From NCBI GenBank assembly GCA_019639155.1, contig JAHBSJ010000005.1, positions 124,001-188,000 of the forward strand: a stretch of DNA of 64,000 nt, in the 5' to 3' direction. The position numbers and the translations under genes are program-made. The notes under the pieces are model-generated. The model made no database searches and was not told the origin of the DNA. It saw only the letters and a program-made list of their open reading frames with translations. Shown piece by piece: positions 17,896 through 25,872 of this stretch (within the stretch, counting starts at the first letter, position 1; the number at the start of each line of letters is the position of its first letter). This DNA is from Acidobacteriota bacterium. Its GTDB lineage: Bacteria; Acidobacteriota; Blastocatellia; Pyrinomonadales; Pyrinomonadaceae.

Positions 17896-20565
17896 ATGTC
17901 TCCATCAGAATCCGCAACGCCGATGCTTCGGCAATATCTTGAGATAAAGAAGCAATATCCGGGCACCATTCTTTTCTTTCGTCTCGGCGACTTCTATGAG
18001 ATGTTCAACGAAGACGCGATAGTTGGCTCTCGCGAATTGGAGATCACGCTTACCGCACGGCATAAGGACTCTCCAAATCCTATACCAATGTGCGGAGTTC
18101 CCTATCATTCGGCATCAGGCTACATCGCTCGCCTTGTCAAGAAGGGCTATCGCGTCGCTATATGTGAACAGACTGAGGCACCGGAAAAAGGAAAAAAGCT
18201 GGTTAACCGCGAAGTCGTCAGGGTCATTACTCCGGGAACCGCGATCGATCCACAACTTGTAGAATCAAAAGAATCCATCTATTTGGCGTCGGTCCTTGCC
18301 GTCAGCGACAGCTACGGAATCGCGATCTTGGAGATGTCCTCCGGTAGTTTTTTTGCCGCGGAATTTGCGGGAACCGGTGCATGGAATCACGTTTGCGAAC
18401 AGTTGGACGGTTTCGGCCCTAAAGAGATTCTCTATCCGGCGGACATGCGGTCTCGCCTTGCCGGTATCATCTCGATCGAGACGCCGGCAATGTTCGGTGA
18501 GGCCGACGCTGATCACGCGGTGGCCGAGGGACGCAATATCACAGGATTGTCTCTGGAGCCCCGATATTTTGACGTGGCAGAGGCGGAACGGCTCTTGTTG
18601 AAACAGTTCGATGTCGTCTCGCTCGAACCTTTCTCTCTCGCCGGACGCTCGGCCGCAATTGCGGCGGCTGGCGCGTGCCTGAGATACGTTCAGGAAACTC
18701 AAAGGGCCGTTGCTGAGCATATCTGCGAGATATCTTTCATTGATACCGCCGATTCTATGGTTCTCGACTCTCTGACGCTAAGGAATCTTGAGATATTCAG
18801 TTCCCGCGGCGAGACATCGAAAGGCTCTCTGTTCGTGACCATCGACGAAACGGTAACGGGCATGGGAGCAAGGCTGCTAAAGTCTTGGCTACAGCGCCCT
18901 TCACTGAAGCAGAGTGAGATCCATACACGTTTATCCGCAGTCGCAGAACTAAGTGATTCCCTTTTCCGAGATAGTTTGCGCAACAACCTGAAGAAAGTAG
19001 CTGATATTGATCGTCTTGTCGGAAGGGTCAATCTTGGAACGGCAACTCCAAGAGATATTGTCTCGCTCAGAACCTCACTGCGGAACGCGCCGCCGATCCG
19101 CGATCTGATCTCTGATTCGAGTTCAATGCTGCTTCAAGTGCTCGCAGAAAATGTTAGAGATCACTCGACTTTAGTGGCCCTTCTCGAAACTGCGATCGCC
19201 GATGAGCCTCCTGCGGCGGTGAGCGATATGGGTGTGATTCGGGACGGGTACAGCCCTGAGCTTGATGAATTGCGTAGGATCGCGGGATCCGTGAAATCAT
19301 CCATAGCAGAATTTGAAGGCAAGGAACGCATCAGGACCGGGATCCCCAATCTCAAGATCCGCTACAATAACGTTTTTAACTATTACATCGAGGTTTCAAA
19401 AGCCAATCTTGAGAAGGTCCCCGACGACTATCATCGACGTCAGACCCTAGCAAACGCAGAACGATTTACAACACCCCAGTTGAAAGAGTGGGAAGATAAA
19501 GTTCTTAACGCCGAGAGTCGGATGCTGCAGCTTGAGGTCGAGCTTTTCGGGCAAATTAAGGATGCGATCCGCCGAGATACACGCGAACTGCAGACCACGG
19601 CAAGGGTTTTCGCCACTATCGACGCCCTTTGTTCGCTGGCCGAGACGGCGGTGAAACGAAATTATGTGTGCCCGGAGATACACGAAGGGGACTCGATCGA
19701 GATCCGAAAAGGCCGTCATCCTATCGTTGAATCCGCGTTGGGCGAGAACTTCGTGTCGAACGACATTTTGTTGAACAACTCGACCGATCGCCTCCTGATC
19801 ATCACCGGGGCGAATATGGGAGGAAAATCGACGGTTCTTCGCCAAACCGCTCTCATACAAATACTCGCCCAGATCGGATCGTTCGTTCCTGCGTCGTTCG
19901 CGAGGCTTCCTATAGTCGATCGAGTTTGGACGCGTGTCGGAGCTTCTGACGATCTTGCGTCAGGCCGCTCGACGTTCATGGTAGAGATGACCGAAACTGC
20001 GTCCATACTGCGAAATGCAACACCCAGAAGCTTGGTGATCTTGGATGAGATCGGACGAGGGACGTCCACCTTTGACGGTTTGTCGATAGCATGGGCTGTT
20101 GCAGAGTATTTGCACAATGCACCCGAACATTCTGCAAAGACGATGTTTGCGACACATTATCATGAGCTGACCGAACTCGCCGAGATGCTGCCCGGTGCAA
20201 AGAATTATCAAATGGCTGCTACCGAACGTGAGAACGAGGTAGTGTTCCTTCATAAGCTTCAGCCGGGCAAAGCTTCAAAGTCCTACGGAATTGCCGTCGC
20301 GAAATTAGCGGGACTGCCGATCGAGGTTATTCGGCGTGCGGATGAAGTGCTGAAAAAGTTGGAAAAATATGAGCTTGCGGTCTTCGAGGACGAATCGCGT
20401 TCCGGTTTCGCCAAAGCGGCTGCGGGAAAGGCTGCCCTACAAAGTTCACTCTTTGCCATTGTGAATGAGGCCGCGATCGACGAACTCAGGGAGATCGACA
20501 TCGACAAGCTGAGCACTGAGGAATCGAAAAAGATTTTGGAGAGCGTCAAGTCCAAGATCATGTAG
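17896..20565 (+). CDS. mutS: DNA mismatch repair protein MutS
   Basis: An 889-residue protein, close to the usual MutS1 length. The N-terminal FFRLGDFYEMFNEDA carries the Phe-x-Glu mismatch-reading motif, and the connector, core and clamp domains follow. The C-terminal ATPase has Walker A TGANMGGKSTVLRQ near residue 640, and Walker B/signature DEIGRGTSTFDG. It recognises mispaired bases and recruits MutL, which is not in the window. The start at 17896 lies inside the divergent region opposite the polysaccharide operon. Downstream there is a 44-bp gap to the NagZ-like gene. Confidence 0.96.
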   Translation: MSPSESATPMLRQYLEIKKQYPGTILFFRLGDFYEMFNEDAIVGSRELEITLTARHKDSPNPIPMCGVPYHSASGYIARLVKKGYRVAICEQTEAPEKGKKLVNREVVRVITPGTAIDPQLVESKESIYLASVLAVSDSYGIAILEMSSGSFFAAEFAGTGAWNHVCEQLDGFGPKEILYPADMRSRLAGIISIETPAMFGEADADHAVAEGRNITGLSLEPRYFDVAEAERLLLKQFDVVSLEPFSLAGRSAAIAAAGACLRYVQETQRAVAEHICEISFIDTADSMVLDSLTLRNLEIFSSRGETSKGSLFVTIDETVTGMGARLLKSWLQRPSLKQSEIHTRLSAVAELSDSLFRDSLRNNLKKVADIDRLVGRVNLGTATPRDIVSLRTSLRNAPPIRDLISDSSSMLLQVLAENVRDHSTLVALLETAIADEPPAAVSDMGVIRDGYSPELDELRRIAGSVKSSIAEFEGKERIRTGIPNLKIRYNNVFNYYIEVSKANLEKVPDDYHRRQTLANAERFTTPQLKEWEDKVLNAESRMLQLEVELFGQIKDAIRRDTRELQTTARVFATIDALCSLAETAVKRNYVCPEIHEGDSIEIRKGRHPIVESALGENFVSNDILLNNSTDRLLIITGANMGGKSTVLRQTALIQILAQIGSFVPASFARLPIVDRVWTRVGASDDLASGRSTFMVEMTETASILRNATPRSLVILDEIGRGTSTFDGLSIAWAVAEYLHNAPEHSAKTMFATHYHELTELAEMLPGAKNYQMAATERENEVVFLHKLQPGKASKSYGIAVAKLAGLPIEVIRRADEVLKKLEKYELAVFEDESRSGFAKAAAGKAALQSSLFAIVNEAAIDELREIDIDKLSTEESKKILESVKSKIM

Positions 20566-20609
20566 CATCCGGAAATGCGTGATCTGGATAATTACTGACG
20601 CACAATTGA

Positions 20610-21767
20610 GTGAATTTTCATTTCCCTCAGCGACTTGATAGACTTACGACTGCTCGCATAATTGTTCTCTTCGTTGTGGAAATAGCCTACACTAACAACC
20701 TTAATGTCGGAAAGCATTTCCTGATCGGATTGCCGGCGGATGAATTGGATCCGGCGGCGAAGGTTTTGCTCGATGAGGTCCGCCCGGGAGGCGTGATCCT
20801 TTTCGCGAGAAATATCAAAAGTTGTGATCAGACCCGGCGGCTGCTTGACGAGATCGTAGCTGAGCTCGGTTATCGTCCTCTTATCGCAGTTGATCAGGAA
20901 GGCGGACTCGTAGATCGGTTGAGGAGGGTGCTTGCCCCCTTACCGGCAGCGGCAAGAATGCGCTCGCCCGACGATGCTCGACGTCTGGGCCGCCTTGCGG
21001 GTGAGCCGTTGTCTATACTCGGATTCAATATCGACCTTGCTCCGGTCGTTGACGTGATGGACGCTTCAAGGTCTGATCGGTCAAATGGGCTTTATTCCCG
21101 TGCCTTTGGCGCGACGAAGGAGCAGGCCGCTGAGTTTGCAGAAGCGTTCATTTCCGGCCTTGCTGAATTTGGGATATTGGGCTGCCTTAAACATTTTCCC
21201 GGGCTTTCCGCCGCACGAGTTGATTCCCATGAGGAGTTGCCTGAGGTTGATGTAAGTCGGGAGGATCTTGATGAGATCGACCTATTTCCCTATCGGCGGC
21301 TTTTCGATCCTGACGGCTGTGCGGTGATGATCGGACACGCCGTCTACCCGAATACGAACTTGCAGGCAGTTGGGCCGAATGGCAAACTTTTACCTTCGTC
21401 TCTCGATGACGGTATCGTCAATGGCCTTCTGAGGCGTGATCTTGGCTTTGACGGCCTCGTTATCACTGACGACCTTGAAATGGGTGCGATCGTCAATACT
21501 TATGGCATTGGGGACGCTTGTGTAAAGGCAATGAATGCCGGAAACGATCTGCTGGCGATCTGCGCGAAGCCGGAATCAATACTTGCCGGTTTCCGAGCGG
21601 TTCAAGCTGCTACTGATAAAGGCGACATTTCAAGCGAGGTGCTCGCAGCCTCTTCGGCTCGGATCGACCGGTTTGGGCATAATATTACCGAACCTCGTCA
21701 GTTCGACCAAAGCAGGCTAGATGATATTGCAGGAGAAATTGAAGAATTTGCCAGATCCGTTGAATAG
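20610..21767 (+). CDS. nagZ: Beta-N-acetylhexosaminidase, glycoside hydrolase family 3 (NagZ-like)
   Basis: A GH3 enzyme of up to 385 residues. GGVILFARNI, IAVDQEGG and LAPVVDV mark the TIM barrel, LKHFPGLSAARVDSHEELPE holds the mobile loop with the Asp-Ser-His acid/base dyad, and VITDDLEMGAI carries the nucleophile Asp. NagZ removes GlcNAc from anhydromuropeptides in peptidoglycan recycling. The start is uncertain: 20610 is a GTG with no clear ribosome-binding site and adds about 30 residues before the conserved VGKHFLIGL; a GTG at 20676 is an alternative. No signal peptide is clear, which fits a cytoplasmic enzyme. Confidence 0.88.
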   Translation: MNFHFPQRLDRLTTARIIVLFVVEIAYTNNLNVGKHFLIGLPADELDPAAKVLLDEVRPGGVILFARNIKSCDQTRRLLDEIVAELGYRPLIAVDQEGGLVDRLRRVLAPLPAAARMRSPDDARRLGRLAGEPLSILGFNIDLAPVVDVMDASRSDRSNGLYSRAFGATKEQAAEFAEAFISGLAEFGILGCLKHFPGLSAARVDSHEELPEVDVSREDLDEIDLFPYRRLFDPDGCAVMIGHAVYPNTNLQAVGPNGKLLPSSLDDGIVNGLLRRDLGFDGLVITDDLEMGAIVNTYGIGDACVKAMNAGNDLLAICAKPESILAGFRAVQAATDKGDISSEVLAASSARIDRFGHNITEPRQFDQSRLDDIAGEIEEFARSVE

Positions 21768-21785
21768 ACATTGGGAGGAATGCCG

Positions 21786-23333
21786 GTGAAAAGACTGTTG
21801 ATCTTGTCTGTTATTGCTGCGACCGCATTTGCTGCGGGCTGCAGAAGAAATAACTCAGAATTTGTAACTGTGGCTCTGTCGGACGCGTTTTCGACTTTCG
21901 ATACTTTAACAACCGAAAAATCGGACGCGGCGGCTGAGAGGATCAGAAATCTCTTCTTTAACTCGCTTGTTCGAAAGAACGAATCGTTTGACTATGTGGG
22001 CGAATTGGCGAAAGAGATCAAGACATCGGACGACGGAAAGTCGATAACATTTGTTCTCCGTGAAGGCGTGAAATTCCACGATGGAAAGACACTAAGTTCA
22101 GCCGACGTAAAATACACGTTCGATGAGCTGATTCGAACAAAGGGTTACAAGTCGTTTTCATATTTTGATGTTGTAAACAAACAGTCCACACCGCATATTA
22201 CCTCCATCGAAACACCTGATCCGCTCACCGTTGTTTTCAATATTCAAAAGCCGGCGCTAAAGAATCAGCTATTGTCAAATCTGGTCGCTACGCCGATAAT
22301 TGCTGAAGGAACTGCAGGCCAGCAAAAACAGCAGCCATCGGGAACCGGACCTTTCAAATTCGTGGCCTTCGATGCCAGCCAGAACATCGTTGAATTGGAA
22401 GCGTTTGCAGATCATTGGGAGGGAGCCCCAAAGGTTGCAAAGCTTCGGATCAAGACGGTCCCGGATGCGAGTGCTCTTCAGGCCGAACTTCAAACGGGCG
22501 GCGTCGATATCGCACCTATGCCGTCGAATCTGCCGCCTGATACCCTAAACGCTCTCAAGGGTCTTGGAATTCTTAACGTTGAGCAATATGACGGCTCAAA
22601 CATCCAATACCTGGGATTCAACACAACGTCACCACCTCTTGATAATCCTAAAATAAGGCAAGCGATCGGCTATGCCGTTGATCGCGAAAAGATCATTCGC
22701 GAACTTCTATCGGGACAGGCAAAGATCGCAAACTCTATTTTGCCTGAGGCGTCATGGGCATATTCAGCCGGGACTGTGTACGCTTATGATCCATCTAAAG
22801 CCAAGCAACTCCTCTCGGAGGCCGGTTATAAGAACGAGCCGATCACTTTCAAGTTCTCGTCGGGCAATGCTGCCTACAGCAGCTATGCTCAAGCGATCCA
22901 AAGTATGTTGGTTGCAGCCGGCTTTAACATCCAGATAGAAACTTTAGATCCGAATACTATTCGAGAAAATCTGGCCAAAGGCCAGTTTCAGATGAATACA
23001 GCCGTGTGGGTCGGTGGAAATCAGGATCCGCTGTTTCTTAAAGATCTTTTCACTACAGCAAAGATACCTTCTGCAGAAGTAGCCTGCTGTAATAGAGCTC
23101 GTTACAGTAACCCGGAGGTTGATAAGCTCATCGATGACGCCGTGAACGAAACGGACAAGGCCAAAGCGAAAGAACTCTATGTGAAGGCTTGGGAGATCAT
23201 AAGCCGCGACCTGCCGCTTTATCCGCTATGGTATCCGTCGAATATGGTGATATCGAATAAGCGTATCGGCAACGCGAAGATCGGGCCTAGTGGCGACTGG
23301 ACGTTTTTGAAGGATATTACGGTTTCGCAATAG
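21786..23333 (+). CDS. ABC transporter substrate-binding lipoprotein, family 5 (peptide/nickel type)
   Basis: A 515-residue lipoprotein. The GTG at 21786 is preferred because GGGAGGA ends 6 bp before it; the TTG at 21771 and ATG at 21780 overlap or crowd that site. The signal peptide ends in FAAGC, a lipobox. DGKSITFVLREGVKFHDGKT and SSADVKYTFDEL are SBP_bac_5 hallmarks, and the protein runs through the full DppA/OppA fold with AVDREKIIREL and a C-terminal PLYPLWYP. Such proteins capture oligopeptides or similar solutes at the membrane. No permease or ATPase genes are adjacent, so it is an orphan here. Confidence 0.88.
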   Translation: MKRLLILSVIAATAFAAGCRRNNSEFVTVALSDAFSTFDTLTTEKSDAAAERIRNLFFNSLVRKNESFDYVGELAKEIKTSDDGKSITFVLREGVKFHDGKTLSSADVKYTFDELIRTKGYKSFSYFDVVNKQSTPHITSIETPDPLTVVFNIQKPALKNQLLSNLVATPIIAEGTAGQQKQQPSGTGPFKFVAFDASQNIVELEAFADHWEGAPKVAKLRIKTVPDASALQAELQTGGVDIAPMPSNLPPDTLNALKGLGILNVEQYDGSNIQYLGFNTTSPPLDNPKIRQAIGYAVDREKIIRELLSGQAKIANSILPEASWAYSAGTVYAYDPSKAKQLLSEAGYKNEPITFKFSSGNAAYSSYAQAIQSMLVAAGFNIQIETLDPNTIRENLAKGQFQMNTAVWVGGNQDPLFLKDLFTTAKIPSAEVACCNRARYSNPEVDKLIDDAVNETDKAKAKELYVKAWEIISRDLPLYPLWYPSNMVISNKRIGNAKIGPSGDWTFLKDITVSQ

Positions 23334-23353
23334 CTGTGGCCGGAGTGTGCGGC

Positions 23354-23381
23354 TTGACAAAGAAAGGCCAAAAGGTAGAAT
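23354..23381 (+). promoter_or_regulatory. Sigma-70-type promoter for tRNA-Gly
   Basis: TTGACA at 23354-23359 and TAGAAT at 23376-23381 are separated by 16 bp, close to the consensus housekeeping promoter. Transcription would begin near 23388, a few bases before the mature 5' end of tRNA-Gly at 23395. The same transcript could continue through the hairpin into tRNA-Cys. Confidence 0.7.
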
Positions 23382-23394
23382 AATTATTTGCCAC

Positions 23395-23469
23395 GCGGGA
23401 GTAGCTCAGTGGTAGAGCGCAACCTTGCCAAGGTTGAAGTCGCGAGTTCGACCCTCGTCTCCCGCTCCA
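23395..23469 (+). tRNA. tRNA-Gly (anticodon GCC)
   Basis: The acceptor stem GCGGGAG pairs with CTCCCGC at 23459-23465, followed by discriminator T and an encoded CCA. The D arm is GCTC-AGTGGTA-GAGC, the anticodon arm CAACC-TTGCCAA-GGTTG puts GCC in positions 34-36, and the T arm contains GTTCGACCC. The cloverleaf is complete. It is about 90 bp upstream of tRNA-Cys on the same strand. Confidence 0.96.
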
Positions 23470-23475
23470 GTTTGA

Positions 23476-23545
23476 AAAGGAGAAAGGATAAAGGAGAAAG
23501 GAGAAAGTTTCCGGCTTTCCATTTACCCTTTATCCTTTCTCCTTT
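23476..23545 (+). repeat. Long inverted repeat (AAAGGAGAAAGG-type) between two tRNAs
   Basis: Positions 23476-23494 (AAAGGAGAAAGGATAAAGG) are perfectly complementary to 23527-23545, leaving a 32-nt loop. The arms are built of the purine words AAAGG, AGG and GATAAAGG, and the purine run continues a further 13 nt past the left arm. In the transcript this would be a 19-bp stem between tRNA-Gly and tRNA-Cys. It lacks a following T-run on the plus strand, so it is not an obvious terminator. It could be an RNase III-type processing site or a mobile word-repeat. Confidence 0.7.
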
Positions 23546-23558
23546 CTCCTTTGTTATC

Positions 23559-23633
<75 letters not shown>

Positions 23634-23637
23634 ATTT

Positions 23638-24690
23638 CTAACGCAAAGAACTATTCAGTTCTTCGAGAACCGCAGAGCCCGGGCAGATGGCTTCCCTGTC
23701 GAGCGAATTGAGCGGCTTTTCTGTTGTGTTCAGGAGGCTCTGCAAGTCGGGTGCATCTTCGTTGATATAGAGCAGCCCCGTCAATATCTCACCTTTGTCC
23801 TTTGCCCTCTGCATAGCATTGATCGCCGAAAAACGGTCGAGCGGGTCCCAATCTTTCTGCAGTTTATGCAGCCGTATTTCCGACCCGTCGTGCAAAGTGA
23901 TATCCGAAATATCGCCGGCCTCATAATTGGTCGTTATCTCACGCATCATCGGCACGAAGTCCATTGTGCCCGTAACCTCAACGTGTTCGCGGACGTAATC
24001 GTAGGATTTCGTCGAACCGGGGTTGTTGTTGAATGTCACACAGGGCGAGATGACATTTAGGAATGAAAAGCCGTTGTGCTTCATCGCGGCTTTCATTAGA
24101 GGGACGAGCTGCTCTTTGTCACCGGAAAAACTCTGAGCGACGAAGGTGGCACCCAGCTCAATGGCTAGACTCGCCAGGTCAATGGCTTCGAAGAGGTTCA
24201 CGCTTCCCGCTTTGCTCTTGGAGCCGGCATCGGCGGTCGCGGAGTCCTGACCCTTCGTCAGGCCGTAGCAGCCGTTGTTCATCACGAGGTAAACCATGTT
24301 CAGGTTTCGTCTGACAACGTGCACGAACTGCCCCATTCCGATCGAAGCCGTGTCGCCATCGCCCGAGACGCCAAAATAGATCAGGTCGCGGTTCGCGAGA
24401 TTAGCTCCCGTTGCGACTGACGGCATTCGGCCGTGGACCGAATTAAAGCCGTGCGAGTTCGACAAAAAGTAAGCGGGCGATTTCGACGAACAGCCTATTC
24501 CCGAGAGTTTTGCTACTTTGTGGGGCTCAATATTCATCTGCCAACACGCCTCCACGATCGCCGCGTTGATCGAATCATGCCCGCAACCGGCACACAGCGT
24601 CGAAAGCGAGCCCTCATAGTAATCTACCGTGTAACCCAGGTCGTTCTTGGGCAATGCCGGGTGTCGAAATGTTGATCTTACGTAGGTCAT
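23638..24690 (-). CDS. korB: 2-oxoacid:ferredoxin oxidoreductase, beta subunit (KorB-like)
   Basis: A 350-residue TPP-binding subunit. LCAGCGHDSINAAIVEAC and GIGCSSKSPAYF are the conserved Cys regions, and SGDGDTASIGMGQFVHVVRR ending in NN is the Mg/TPP motif, followed by CYGLTKGQ. It decarboxylates a 2-oxoacid (probably 2-oxoglutarate) with CoA and passes electrons to ferredoxin. The alpha subunit gene is on the same strand but is separated from it by a crystallin-like gene and about 1.2 kb, which is unusual. In the 150 bp upstream no strong promoter was identified. It converges on tRNA-Cys. Confidence 0.92.
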   Translation of the reverse strand: MTYVRSTFRHPALPKNDLGYTVDYYEGSLSTLCAGCGHDSINAAIVEACWQMNIEPHKVAKLSGIGCSSKSPAYFLSNSHGFNSVHGRMPSVATGANLANRDLIYFGVSGDGDTASIGMGQFVHVVRRNLNMVYLVMNNGCYGLTKGQDSATADAGSKSKAGSVNLFEAIDLASLAIELGATFVAQSFSGDKEQLVPLMKAAMKHNGFSFLNVISPCVTFNNNPGSTKSYDYVREHVEVTGTMDFVPMMREITTNYEAGDISDITLHDGSEIRLHKLQKDWDPLDRFSAINAMQRAKDKGEILTGLLYINEDAPDLQSLLNTTEKPLNSLDREAICPGSAVLEELNSSLR

Positions 24691-24839
24691 AAATAAGCGG
24701 TTCTATGAAAAGCTCGAGGCTATTTTTGCTATACAGAATTATCGGCAAATTCGCCAGCTTTGTCACCTTGAAATGAGAATGAAAAAATGGCGGTGCCGAT
24801 GTGACACCGCCAACAAAGTGCAATTAGGAGAGTCACCGC

Positions 24840-25742
24840 TTATCGCGGCTGTGGGATAACAGGCCTGATCGAACGGACCGTCTGTCCGAAACCAAAGATC
24901 CCATAGTTCGCAACGCTCTGATTCAGCGTCTGGCATCGACCGGAAAAGTTTGCACCGGTACAGACTTCCCAAACCCCTTTACCGATCGTGATGCTGCCGA
25001 CGCGCCGGTTGATATTTCGTTGTTCCGAATTGTAATTCATGACCGTACCGCGATAATTATTCTGTGAATAAAGCACGATGTACCAGTCAGACCAATTCGG
25101 CGTCGGGTCAGGCATACTCCAACCAACCGGGCGGACTGAAGCAAGACGTCCGTTCATATTGATCGACCGAAGATCGGGAATGCTCTGCGACACCGTCTCG
25201 CAGCGGCCGGTAAAGTTACCGCCATCGCAAAGCTGCCATGTTCCTCGGCCGATGGTGACGCTGCGAGCCGTTTTGTCCAGCCACGCAACACCGCCCGGAA
25301 TATTGGTCGGCGTTCCTCTATAATTTGGCTGAGTGTAGAGAACGATATAGTCATTTGACGTTCCGCCCCCACCGCCGCCCCAACCGGGCATTCCGCCGCG
25401 AACCCTTCGCATCGACGAGATCTTGTCGTTCCAATCGTTCTTGCGTAGATCGGCCTCCTCGCCACTGACGACCGCACAGCGTCCGCCAAAGTCGGCGTGT
25501 TCACAAACCTCCCAGTACTCGCCCCTCGCGACGCGAATACTCGAGATCTCGTCATTGAAGCCTGTTCCATCCAGATTAGAAACGTCGTTCCTGTATGTGG
25601 CTGAACGGCCCTTGAAGTTACGGTCTTTGAACACCGTGATCCCAACACCACCACCCATCTGCCGCTGAGCGACAGTATCGCCAACTGCCAAGAACGCAAT
25701 TACGACGACTACCAGCAAAGTTGATAGTTTAATATATTTCAT
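24840..25742 (-). CDS. Secreted beta/gamma-crystallin domain protein
   Basis: A 300-residue protein. The ATG at 25740-25742 follows AAAGGGGGA by a good distance and opens a signal peptide (MKYIKLSTLLVVVVIAFLAV, cleavage near VAQ). Three repeats of about 80 residues follow, each with crystallin-like motifs: ITVFKDRNFKGRSATY/WEVCEHADFGGRCAVV, IVLYTQPNYRGTPTNI/WQLCDGGNFTGRCETV and IVLYSQNNYRGTVMNY/WEVCTGANFSGRCQTL. A glycine-rich linker near residue 122 separates the first two. Cysteine pairs recur in each repeat, fitting export. The role is unknown; members often bind Ca2+ or glycans. It sits between korB and korA, to which it has no evident functional link. Confidence 0.88.
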   Translation of the reverse strand: MKYIKLSTLLVVVVIAFLAVGDTVAQRQMGGGVGITVFKDRNFKGRSATYRNDVSNLDGTGFNDEISSIRVARGEYWEVCEHADFGGRCAVVSGEEADLRKNDWNDKISSMRRVRGGMPGWGGGGGGTSNDYIVLYTQPNYRGTPTNIPGGVAWLDKTARSVTIGRGTWQLCDGGNFTGRCETVSQSIPDLRSINMNGRLASVRPVGWSMPDPTPNWSDWYIVLYSQNNYRGTVMNYNSEQRNINRRVGSITIGKGVWEVCTGANFSGRCQTLNQSVANYGIFGFGQTVRSIRPVIPQPR

Positions 25743-25872
25743 TGTTTCCCCCTTTGATTGTTTGGTTTCTGGTCTGAGTAATGAAAAGGCCGCTGCACGC
25801 GACCACTTCAATTAAAGGATAATTATAGAATTGTGTAGGAGCAAGATAAGAACCGTGAATTGATGATATAGT

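Noticed and set aside
23476..23545. Rho-independent terminator between the tRNAs
   Set aside because: The stem is A/G versus T/C rich, the loop is 32 nt and there is no downstream T-run.
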